From the NCBI GenBank assembly GCA_013812515.1, contig JACCTI010000237.1:1-18358 (forward strand): a DNA stretch of 18,358 bases, in the 5' to 3' direction. Every line of letters begins with the position of its first letter. Position 1 is the stretch's first letter. The notes under the pieces were generated by a model that was given only the letters and a program-made list of their open reading frames with translations, had not been told where the DNA came from and did no database searches. Positions 1 to 6,202 of this stretch are shown here, piece by piece. Both the position numbers and the translations under genes were made by a program. The DNA comes from Chthoniobacterales bacterium (lineage in GTDB: Bacteria > Verrucomicrobiota > Verrucomicrobiia > Chthoniobacterales > UBA10450).

Positions 1-1
1 C

Positions 2-289
2 GACGCGATCACAAACTGGGAGAATGGGCGTTTTGCGACGGAGGATGTCGCATGGGCTATCGGAAAGCTTCGTCAAGGCGCGTGCATTGTCGCGGGCGAC
101 ATCTGTGGTGCGTTCTCCGCCCCGCAGTACGCGCGCCGGGCGCAAAGGTTCGCGGCAGAATGGGATCATCCGAAGTTGCCCGCGATGGCTGCTGCTCGCG
201 CCCGCGACGTCAATCGCGCCGCGCTCGACAAGCTTTGGCCTGCATTAACTAATAGAGACCAGCACAACACCTGCGGTGATCAGGATTGA
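2..289 (+). CDS. C-terminal fragment of an unrecognised protein (5' truncated by window edge)
   Basis: An open frame enters from the left edge and reads 95 codons to a TGA at 287-289, without needing a start in the window. The residues look like real protein: it opens DAITNWENGRFATEDVAW and continues through GACIVAGDICGAFSAPQYA and RFAAEWDHPKLP, with a mixed, amphipathic composition. The two other forward frames here give Arg/Ser-rich shadow translations. I do not recognise the family and assign no function. The last 15 codons overlap the 3' end of the convergent membrane-protein gene ending at 245, so the tails of the two genes share about 45 bases. The tail after ALTN is probably non-conserved. 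Confidence 0.72.
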   Translation, partial: DAITNWENGRFATEDVAWAIGKLRQGACIVAGDICGAFSAPQYARRAQRFAAEWDHPKLPAMAAARARDVNRAALDKLWPALTNRDQHNTCGDQD

Positions 290-589
290 GCCTATGATCA
301 GCGGAAGGGTGAGCCGTTCGCGCAGAAGAACGGCGGCGGCGATGCTGATGAAGATGACGCTGAGTCCCTGGAAAGGATAGAGGTAGCTTAGATCGAAGCG
401 CTGGAGAAGGCCGAGCGTGAGGAAGAAGGACGTCGCCATCAGAAGCGTGCCGGCGAGCAGAGAAATGACGAAAGTCCGCTGCGCGAAACCCCGGCCGGTG
501 GTTGACTCCATCGCACGTTTCAGCAACAATTGTCCTCCCACAAGGGCGACAAGCGAGACACCGATCAGGAGAAGCGAGAGCAGCGTCAC
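245..589 (-). CDS. Half-size EamA/SMR-like membrane transporter subunit (second of a pair)
   Basis: 114-aa protein, almost entirely hydrophobic, with four predicted membrane helices (about residues 3-22, 38-58, 66-88 and 92-112). The segment LSYLYPFQGLSVIFISIAAA followed by LLRERLT is typical of one EamA repeat of the drug/metabolite transporter superfamily. Full EamA carriers have ten helices; proteins of about 110-140 aa act as dimers or in pairs, for example ArnE/ArnF, the lipid-linked aminoarabinose flippase. The start is GTG at 587-589 and overlaps the stop of the upstream partner by four bases (GTGA), indicating translational coupling and a heteromeric pair. The cargo is unknown. Association with an N-acyltransferase gene would fit an envelope lipid or glycan precursor, but that is inference. 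Confidence 0.85.
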   Translation of the reverse strand: MTLLSLLLIGVSLVALVGGQLLLKRAMESTTGRGFAQRTFVISLLAGTLLMATSFFLTLGLLQRFDLSYLYPFQGLSVIFISIAAAVLLRERLTLPLIIGSILITAGVVLVSIS

Positions 590-1008
590 AGTTTCTCTTC
601 CAGCGTCGCAACGGGTTTAGCGACCAGCGCCAAACCGGCGAGGACGAGCGCAATGCCGCACCAACGTATTGTAGTGATGCGTTCGCCGAGCACGAGCCAA
701 CTGCTAAGCGGGACCAGCACGTGCACGGCTTGCGAGGCGGGAAAGGCGCGCGAGAGCGGCAGATGCCGCAGCGCATACAGCCAGGTGATGAAGCTCAGGA
801 CCACGAAGATGATGCCGATCCAGACGAGCGGCGAGGCAAGGCCGGTGAGTCCTGTCCAAGCCCATTGTTGTGAAACGTGAACGGTCGCCATCGCGCCCCG
901 TTTCAGGAACAGCTCCGAGATTGTGACGCAGAGGGTGCTCACCGCGACTTGCACCCACGGATTCGCGAATCGGAAAGATTGAACGCGCGGCTCAGAGTTC
1001 ATCGGCAT
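586..1008 (-). CDS. Half-size EamA/SMR-like membrane transporter subunit (first of a pair)
   Basis: 140-aa membrane protein with a short polar N-terminus of about 17 residues and four hydrophobic helices (about 18-36, 56-76, 86-104, 110-130). The RHLPLSRAFPASQAVHVLVP segment followed by LVLGERI is the EamA-repeat signature also present in its neighbour. ATG at 1006-1008 or 1000-1002 could each start it. With the first, the gene overlaps the end of the upstream acyltransferase gene by 17 bases. Both overlaps in this run suggest one transcript from the acyltransferase to 245. It is likely the partner of the next gene in a two-subunit small transporter of ArnE/ArnF style; the substrate is not visible from sequence. 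Confidence 0.85.
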   Translation of the reverse strand: MPMNSEPRVQSFRFANPWVQVAVSTLCVTISELFLKRGAMATVHVSQQWAWTGLTGLASPLVWIGIIFVVLSFITWLYALRHLPLSRAFPASQAVHVLVPLSSWLVLGERITTIRWCGIALVLAGLALVAKPVATLEEKL

Positions 1009-2146
1009 TGGCGAAACGCTGTAGCACGGCGTCGTGTCGCGTTGGCTCGAGCAGTTTCAGGAGCGGCGGAAAGAGGCGATTCAGGAGCGGTGAAGTGTGC
1101 TTCACGTAGAGATCCAGCGGCATCAGGTCGCAACCGAAATGGAGCTTCGGTTCATAGTTCAACGGGCTGCTCAGATAACGGTCGAGACCCTGCGCAATGG
1201 CCCAGGTGATGACGTCGCGAAAGCTGAGGAAGTAGAGATGCAGATCAAGCGCGACGCGGTAATCCAGCCCAAGATAATCATCGTAAATCGCGCCCTCGTG
1301 CACGAGACAAAGACTGAACGCCACGATTCGTCCGTGCTGCCGCCAGAGGAAAAACCGCACGCGGTCCGGCATGCGCTGGCCGAGTTCCCGAAAGTAATCC
1401 TTCGTTAGCGTTTCAAATTTCAACGCGGAGCGTTCGTGCACCTGGAGATAAAGCGGATAGATCTCGTCCAAGATTGCGGTGACGTCAGTCCTTACTTCCA
1501 GCGCAAGCGGCTCAGCCTTTCCGGCTGTCCGGAATTTTCGCCGAAGGTCTTTGCGCGTCGCTTTACTCAAGCTGGCAAAATAGGCATCGAAGTTTTTGTA
1601 GCGCAGCGATAACCGTGTCATCGGCATGCTTGGAACGCGCGTGTAGCCATTGCGCACGAGGGCCTGTAAAGAGGTCCGGTAGCTCGAGCGGAAATCCTTG
1701 AAAACTACGAGTGATGCGCCACACCGGCGCGCATAAATGTGAAGAGTGGAATGCAACGCTGCGACGAGCCATTCTTCATCTTCCGGGCGGCAAGCTCCGA
1801 GGTGACCTTCCCCCGCCACGCAGCCGACCATGAGCAAACGCAAGGTGAGAAAGCGGGGAAGAACGCGCCGGATGGTTTCGACAGCGGCGCGGAGCGCCGG
1901 CACTCCTTCGACCAGATTTTGCCGAACGAAAAAGACGGGCTGAACGCCGCGGACGTTGCCGCTTGTATCTTCCAGCACGACGTAACGGTGCTCGAAGCCT
2001 GAAACGAGCGTCTGCTCAACAATTTCGTAAAACCGGTGGTCTTTTGCCTTCCGTTGCAACGCCTTCTGCCAGGTTTCACAGCTCCGCAGGGCAGCGCCAT
2101 CGAGAACCCGCGCGCGGCCATTGCGGAACGAGATGGTCTCTTCCAA
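992..2146 (-). CDS. N-acyltransferase of the Acetyltransf_6 / FemAB-like GNAT group
   Basis: 384-aa soluble protein. The segment SLSKATRKDLRRKFR (about residues 212-226), then LYLQVHERSALKFETLT and a C-terminal acceptor-fold region around IYDDYLGLDYRVALDLHLYF, matches the general layout of BioF2-like/Acetyltransf_6 N-acyltransferases, a GNAT-fold group that includes FemAB-type and exopolysaccharide or peptidoglycan-modifying enzymes. The donor and acceptor cannot be read from the sequence. The longest frame starts at TTG (2144-2146) just after an in-frame TAG at 2156-2158, with no clear Shine-Dalgarno, so the exact start is uncertain. It leads a tightly overlapping set with two half-size EamA proteins, suggesting that it modifies a molecule exported by them or acts on an envelope product. 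Confidence 0.82.
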   Translation of the reverse strand: MEETISFRNGRARVLDGAALRSCETWQKALQRKAKDHRFYEIVEQTLVSGFEHRYVVLEDTSGNVRGVQPVFFVRQNLVEGVPALRAAVETIRRVLPRFLTLRLLMVGCVAGEGHLGACRPEDEEWLVAALHSTLHIYARRCGASLVVFKDFRSSYRTSLQALVRNGYTRVPSMPMTRLSLRYKNFDAYFASLSKATRKDLRRKFRTAGKAEPLALEVRTDVTAILDEIYPLYLQVHERSALKFETLTKDYFRELGQRMPDRVRFFLWRQHGRIVAFSLCLVHEGAIYDDYLGLDYRVALDLHLYFLSFRDVITWAIAQGLDRYLSSPLNYEPKLHFGCDLMPLDLYVKHTSPLLNRLFPPLLKLLEPTRHDAVLQRFANADEL

Positions 2147-2155
2147 AACTCGCGA

Positions 2156-2344
2156 CTAGTTCTGCGAGTCGAGCGACGCGACCTGCGCGCCAATCGCTAA
2201 GTCTGCTCTCGCGGTCACGCGAATCTCGCCGCCCCGAATGTGCAACCCGGCGCCGAAAGAGCCGGCAAATGCGATCAAGCCGAGGATCGAAATGTGGTGC
2301 TCGCCCATGTGCGACAGCCGGGCCTGGAGGAGAGCGATATCCAC
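2156..2344 (-). CDS. Possible small ORF (62 aa), unknown
   Basis: GTG-started frame ending in TAG at 2156-2158, ten bases before the TTG start of the acyltransferase gene and in the same reading frame as it. Codons are rich in G/C at third positions, and the translation (ISILGLIAFAGSFGAGLHI, then RGGEIRVTARADLAIGAQVA) is non-repetitive with one hydrophobic stretch. That favours coding over chance, but no Shine-Dalgarno is visible and I recognise no family. ATG at 2306-2308 could be an internal start. It could be a short hypothetical gene, a decayed N-terminal extension of the acyltransferase, or chance. Confidence 0.35.
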   Translation of the reverse strand: MDIALLQARLSHMGEHHISILGLIAFAGSFGAGLHIRGGEIRVTARADLAIGAQVASLDSQN

Positions 2345-2387
2345 TGAGTCAGTCTGTGCGGCCTAACGAATGCTGCAACCTGCAACA

Positions 2388-2413
2388 AAAAAACACGACC
2401 AAAGTCGTGTTTT
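2388..2413 (-). terminator. Intrinsic terminator after acpP
   Basis: A ten-base perfect stem (2390-2399 pairing with 2404-2413) with the four-base loop CAAA. On the minus strand the stem AAAACACGAC/GTCGTGTTTT is followed by an uninterrupted T run (the A run at 2387-2393 on the plus strand). It lies 38 bases past the acpP stop, so it fits as its rho-independent terminator and separates acpP from the downstream acyltransferase set. The plus-strand side also ends in TTTT and could work weakly in the other direction. Confidence 0.88.
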
Positions 2414-2450
2414 CCTGAACGGCACGCCTGGCCGAAGCCGGTTGAGTTGC

Positions 2451-2699
2451 CTACTGTTTGGAAGCTTTATCCTCGATGTATTTTATGACGTCACCAACGG
2501 TTTGCAGCTTCTCAGCATCTTCGTCGGGAACTTCGACGGAAAATTCTTCTTCGAAGGCCATCACAAGCTCGACAATGTCGAGGGAATCAGCGCCCAAATC
2601 CTCGATGAAAGAGGCCGTCGGCGTGACCTGTTCCGGGTTAACACCGAGTTGTTCGACGATGATGTCTTTGACCTTCTGTTCGATTGGTTTGTCGCTCAT
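2451..2699 (-). CDS. acpP: Acyl carrier protein
   Basis: 82-aa acidic protein that carries growing acyl chains as thioesters on a 4'-phosphopantetheine arm during type II fatty-acid synthesis in the cytoplasm. It begins MSDKPIEQKVKDIIVEQLGV and contains the attachment motif GADSLDIVELVM, with Ser at about residue 39 modified by AcpS. Length and helix pattern are those of standard bacterial AcpP. The frame stays open 29 codons upstream, but the extra segment (TSFLIHLLAIGVG...) is unlike ACP, so ATG at 2697-2699 was chosen. Unusually, no fabD/fabG/fabF neighbour is present; the gene stands alone with its own terminator at 2388-2413 and a possible promoter near 2786. Confidence 0.97.
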   Translation of the reverse strand: MSDKPIEQKVKDIIVEQLGVNPEQVTPTASFIEDLGADSLDIVELVMAFEEEFSVEVPDEDAEKLQTVGDVIKYIEDKASKQ

Positions 2700-2761
2700 A
2701 AAATTTCTAAGTTCTCGTTCGCGTGGAGAAAGCGTCAGCGCAGTTCCAACACCGATGGCAA

Positions 2762-2786
2762 GTAAATGAATTAGAAAGCTTGTCAA
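2762..2786 (-). promoter_or_regulatory. Possible acpP promoter (-35 TTGACA)
   Basis: On the minus strand a perfect TTGACA (plus-strand positions 2781-2786) lies 82-87 bases upstream of the acpP start within an AT-rich patch. The best -10-like matches that follow (TTTACT/TTACTT) are at a short 14-15 base spacing, so the -10 box is not convincing. It sits in the divergent spacer between acpP and the 541-aa gene. Confidence 0.35.
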
Positions 2787-2866
2787 TTTAATTTCCCCAT
2801 CGCGCCGTGCCGCGGGAATGCAGGCGCAACGGTTTACTTCGCGAGGTGTTAGCGTAAGGAAGAACG

Positions 2867-4492
2867 ATGTCCGAGCCGACCACGCCTGCTGACTTGCTCG
2901 ACCTGAAATTGATGCCCGCCTGGGTCAACGAACCGGCGCGGACTAACGAGTACGCGGACTACGAAGCCGCGGAAGAACGTCCGTTTGATCGGGAGGGCCG
3001 CAGACCGATGCGCGGTCGTGAATCTCGCCCGCGTCCCGCGAAGAATCGCGCGCAGAGAGATCGTCCGCCGCGCGGCGGCCCACGGCCTCCCGAGCAGCGC
3101 AGAGCAGACCGTCCCATGGACGATCATCGGGCGCGCGTGTCGATTCCCTTGCCAAAGGTCGCGCTGCGTTTCATTCCTCATCCGGCTGCCTTCGAAAGTG
3201 TCATCGCGCAGATGAAATCCGGGACGGTGACTTACTCGGTCTTCGCGCTCGCGCGGCTCTTTCTCGATAAGCCGGAACGCTACGATGTTCATCTTACTGG
3301 CTCATCGGAAACACCCTTGTTTCAGCTGGGCGAATACGGACCTGTCGCGACGGACCAGCGCATCCTGGAGGGGAGCGCTTTCGCAACCGCGAAGGAAGAA
3401 TATTACTCGATCGAAGTCTCGCAGTCGGATGCGATCAAGGGGAACTTCACCAATGTCGCGCGCGATCGTGCCAGTGACGTGTTGCTTGCGCCGACGAATC
3501 ACCACAGTTATCAGACGCAACTGCGCAGCCTTTACGAGCAGCGTTACAGCCGCCGGATGAGCTTCAGCGATTTCCAGCGCGGGATTGAGATCGTCAATGA
3601 TCCGGCGGTCGTGGAAGCCTGGAAAGAGCAGGCGCGCAGCGTGACGACTTACACGGCAAAGAATGTCGAGCCGCCGGTGAGTTTCCCGAATGCAGCGGAA
3701 GCCGAGCGCCATTTTCGCCAGACGCACTTGCCCACGCTCTTGCGCGGCGCCCCCGAGCTCACGATCAGCGGAGTCGTTAGTCGGCGCCTGCCGGATCGCG
3801 GGCTCGGGCGACTGATCGAAGATGCGTGGTCGGCTGAGATTCGCTCGCCTTCGAAAATGATGCAGGAACTGGCCGGCGGTTTGCGCGCGAACGGCCTGAA
3901 CATCTTCCGCCATCGTAAAGGCATGCTCTTCGTTTCGCCAATTCGCATCCGAAGTTTCAGCCACGAAAGCACAGGCGTTTCGGCTTCCATCAATGCAATT
4001 CTGCATGCGCTGGCCGAAGCGGCGCAGATCAATCGCAAGCAATTGGCCGAGAAGCTTGTCGGTGCAACGTCCGATGCAGCGGAAGCCGATCGGGTGAAAC
4101 TCTCGCTCGCCTCGGACCTGCGCTGGTTGATCAGCGAAGGCTATGTGATCGAATTCAACGACGGCTCGTTAGACCTGCCGCGTGCCAAGGCGCCCACTCC
4201 GCTGGCGAATGCAGCGGACCAAGAAGTGGCTCGCTCTGAGAATGGACCGGCCGCGGCAGCCTCGACCGTCGGCGACAAGGTGGCCGATTCTCCCGCCGCG
4301 GCACTCAGTAATGCGAGTGGGATGGAAGTGGAGCAAAATGTATCGGCGCTCAATCCTGCCGATGCGAGTTCACCGGCTGAGCAGCACCCGATTGCGGCGC
4401 CGGCAGAAGGCGAAGAAGGTGGCGCGAAGCGGGAGGACGCAGTCGAGCAGGGTTCTCCTTTACCGGCGGAAGCGGTGCCCTCACCGTCGTAG
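2867..4492 (+). CDS. Conserved-looking protein of unknown function, Arg-rich N-terminus and winged-helix-like C-terminal segment
   Basis: 541 aa, not recognised as a named family. Residues 1-90 are low-complexity and strongly basic (many Arg, Pro, Gly from about 40 to 85), as in disordered nucleic-acid-binding tails. Residues 91-365 form an ordered core (IPLPKVALRFIPHPAAFESV; YSVFALARLFLDKPERYDVH). Residues 375-437 (INRKQLAEKLVG, then SDLRWLISEGYVIEFNDGSL) read like a winged-helix unit. Residues 440-541 are an Ala/Glu/Pro-rich disordered tail. There are no membrane segments or signal peptide. The start is ATG with a good AAGGAAG six bases upstream. It is monocistronic, diverging from acpP. 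A role in RNA or DNA binding is suggested only by composition and the winged-helix-like segment. Confidence 0.85.
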   Translation: MSEPTTPADLLDLKLMPAWVNEPARTNEYADYEAAEERPFDREGRRPMRGRESRPRPAKNRAQRDRPPRGGPRPPEQRRADRPMDDHRARVSIPLPKVALRFIPHPAAFESVIAQMKSGTVTYSVFALARLFLDKPERYDVHLTGSSETPLFQLGEYGPVATDQRILEGSAFATAKEEYYSIEVSQSDAIKGNFTNVARDRASDVLLAPTNHHSYQTQLRSLYEQRYSRRMSFSDFQRGIEIVNDPAVVEAWKEQARSVTTYTAKNVEPPVSFPNAAEAERHFRQTHLPTLLRGAPELTISGVVSRRLPDRGLGRLIEDAWSAEIRSPSKMMQELAGGLRANGLNIFRHRKGMLFVSPIRIRSFSHESTGVSASINAILHALAEAAQINRKQLAEKLVGATSDAAEADRVKLSLASDLRWLISEGYVIEFNDGSLDLPRAKAPTPLANAADQEVARSENGPAAAASTVGDKVADSPAAALSNASGMEVEQNVSALNPADASSPAEQHPIAAPAEGEEGGAKREDAVEQGSPLPAEAVPSPS

Positions 4493-4505
4493 GCGGCGAG
4501 CCGCC
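4492..4505. repeat. GC-rich palindrome at the stop codon (family B-like half-site)
   Basis: GGCGGC-GA-GCCGCC forms a six-base stem starting on the last base of the TAG stop of the 541-aa gene, followed by CTGTAGCGACG. The CTGTAGCG edge resembles the edges of the 7694-7782 repeat, so this may be a solitary half of that family. No T run follows, so it is not a classical terminator. Confidence 0.55.
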
Positions 4506-4547
4506 TGTAGCGACGTCACGCTTTAGCCAAGGTTTCCATTGGGCGAA

Positions 4548-4655
4548 GTTGTAGCCCGGGGCGGCGACCCCGGCGGCGCCAACGCAGTTATTTCAATATC
4601 TCTGGCGACGAACCGGCTACTTCCGGCGGCCGGGGTCACCGCCCCCGGCTACAAC
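4548..4655. repeat. Inverted repeat, REP-like family A (copy 1)
   Basis: Two roughly 31-base arms face each other across about 45 bases. The left arm begins GTTGTAGCCCGGGGCGG; the right arm read on the minus strand begins GTTGTAGCCGGGGGCGG. The arms continue as near-identical GACCCCGGC-rich sequence with only a few mismatches, several of which keep the local GGGG/CCCC hairpin inside each arm. A second copy lies at 9598-9677. The element sits between two convergent genes (the 541-aa gene and rpmB), a typical place for REP/BIME-type elements that may also help end transcription. No transposase is nearby, so mobilisation in trans would be needed. Confidence 0.85.
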
Positions 4656-4728
4656 TCGCAGGCGAAATCATTCGACAAATGCTATAACACCTCTCCCGGC
4701 AGGATCCGTCGGCGACGGGCGCTGAACG

Positions 4729-4998
4729 CTACACCGAGATCAAACCCGCCTTCGCCAGAGTCGCGTAGGCGCCGTTCTTGTTCAAGGTCTTCAGGCCGCG
4801 CGCGGTTACTTTGATCCGCACGAATCTGCGCAGCTCGGGCACCCAGACGCGATGCTCGTGCAGATTTGGGCTGAAGGTGCGCGGCACATTCTTGGTCACG
4901 TGTCGCCCGACACCGCCCTTTTTCTTGGCCATGCCGCGGCGGTGGATAATACTGCCGCGCGAGACCTTCGAACCTGTGATGCTGCAAACTTTTGACAT
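4729..4998 (-). CDS. rpmB: 50S ribosomal protein bL28
   Basis: 89-aa basic protein of the large ribosomal subunit. It begins MSKVCSITGSKV and contains the core PNLHEHRVWVPELRRFVRIK and the terminal KVTARGLKTLNKNG, all typical of bL28. Compared with the 78-residue E. coli protein it has about 13 extra residues between the N-terminal TG and PNLH (HRRGMAKKKGGVGRHVTK), a feature I associate with some non-proteobacterial bL28 forms. Start ATG 4996-4998 has GGAG five to six bases upstream on the minus strand; the frame is open 26 codons further upstream but without bL28 similarity. No rpmG partner is adjacent. The family A repeat lies downstream. Confidence 0.97.
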   Translation of the reverse strand: MSKVCSITGSKVSRGSIIHRRGMAKKKGGVGRHVTKNVPRTFSPNLHEHRVWVPELRRFVRIKVTARGLKTLNKNGAYATLAKAGLISV

Positions 4999-5140
4999 GG
5001 CTCCGGAAAAAGAGTCGCGCAACGTGCCGCTCCTGTCATGCTCGGTCAAGCGAATCTTGAACGCCTCCAACCTCACACGGTCAAAGCAATTCCGGCCGCG
5101 GAGAATGCAGTTCGGCGCGGCGTTCTCGTTTTAGAAACAC

Positions 5141-6181
5141 ATGCCTCGCTCGACCAGCCAGAAACTTCGCCTCGGCATTATCGGTGCCGGGGAAATCGTC
5201 AAAAATCGCCACCTCCCGGCGCTGAAGCGGCATTCGGACGTGGAGGTGGTCGCAGTTTCAAATTCAACTTACGAAAGCTCGTTGCAATTCTGTGATGAGA
5301 ACGTGCCGAACGCGGTGCCGATGCAGAATTGGGCTGATCTCCTTGCGCTGCCCGATATCGACATTATCTGGATCGGCACGCCGCCCTACATGCATTCGGC
5401 GGTGACCGTTTCCGCGCTCGAAGCTGGCAAGCATGTCTTCTGTCAGGCGCGCATGGCGATGGATCTTGCCGAAGCCGAGGAGATGCTCGCGACGGCACAA
5501 CGTTTTCCAGAGCAGGTCACAATGCTTTGTCCGCCGCCATTCGGATTGCGCGGCGATCTGCTGGTGAAAAAGCTTCTGGCGGAGAATTACATTGGCCACC
5601 CGCAGCACGTGCGGCTGCAAAGCTTCACCGGCGCATATCTTAACGCCGACGCCGCGGCGCATTGGCGGCAGCGAACTGAGATTAGCGGATTAAATGTGCT
5701 CGCGCTCGGCATCTATGTCGAAGTGTTGCAGCGCTGGTTCGGCGATATCACCGGGGTTTATGCGCGTGGCAAAATCCTGCATCCCGTGCGCCAGGGTTAC
5801 GAGGTCGTTATTCCCGACATGCTCACTGTTCTGTGCACTTTCGAAAACGGGGCGGAGGGCGTACTCGAGTTCAGCGGCATCAGTGCCCTCGGCAGCAGCG
5901 ACCGGCTCGAAGTCTATGGCGATGCGGGCACGATGACCTACGACTTCGCCTCCGACGTGATCCGCGCTGGGAAACCGGGAGATCGGGATCTGCACGACGT
6001 AAAGTTAACTCCTGACATCGAGGGCGGCTGGCAGGTCGAAGATGATTTTATTGCTGCCGTGAAATCGAAAGGTAAAGTCCGGCCCCGCCCCGATTTCAAA
6101 GAGGGCGTTCGTTATATGCGCGTCGTCCAGGCCGTCGCTGATTCGCGCGCGCGGAACGAGTGGGTTCAGATCAAAGTCTGA
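5141..6181 (+). CDS. Gfo/Idh/MocA-family oxidoreductase-like protein with altered EKP motif
   Basis: 346 aa. An N-terminal Rossmann domain starts with RLGIIGAGEIVKNRHLPALK (residues 10-29, the NAD(P)-binding GxGxxG loop), followed by VVAVSNST and the TPPYMHSAVTVSALEAGKHV stretch typical of the family. The C-terminal alpha/beta domain runs from about 125 to the end (LQRWFGDITGVYA; GDAGTMTYDF). Family members normally have EKP after GKHVxC, where the Lys contributes to catalysis; here residues 101-106 read CQARMA, so Glu-Lys-Pro becomes Gln-Ala-Arg. It may therefore use other residues, act on an atypical substrate, or be non-dehydrogenase. No clear Shine-Dalgarno precedes the ATG. It diverges from rpmB and converges on mgtE; the substrate is unknown. 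Confidence 0.9.
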   Translation: MPRSTSQKLRLGIIGAGEIVKNRHLPALKRHSDVEVVAVSNSTYESSLQFCDENVPNAVPMQNWADLLALPDIDIIWIGTPPYMHSAVTVSALEAGKHVFCQARMAMDLAEAEEMLATAQRFPEQVTMLCPPPFGLRGDLLVKKLLAENYIGHPQHVRLQSFTGAYLNADAAAHWRQRTEISGLNVLALGIYVEVLQRWFGDITGVYARGKILHPVRQGYEVVIPDMLTVLCTFENGAEGVLEFSGISALGSSDRLEVYGDAGTMTYDFASDVIRAGKPGDRDLHDVKLTPDIEGGWQVEDDFIAAVKSKGKVRPRPDFKEGVRYMRVVQAVADSRARNEWVQIKV

Positions 6182-6202
6182 CGCTCGTCCTGGATTGTTA
6201 GG

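Noticed and set aside
245..1008. A single EamA transporter broken by a frameshift
   Set aside because: Each half is a self-contained four-helix protein with its own start, joined by a typical GTGA overlap; ten helices would be expected from a broken full-length carrier.
2700..2786. N-terminal hydrophobic extension of acpP
   Set aside because: The frame is open upstream, but the segment resembles no ACP; a standard 82-aa AcpP starts at 2699 and the region more likely holds the promoter.
3302..4042. 246-codon open frame on the minus strand
   Set aside because: It lies inside the 541-aa plus-strand gene, which has a good Shine-Dalgarno and a more protein-like composition, although I cannot name that gene's family.
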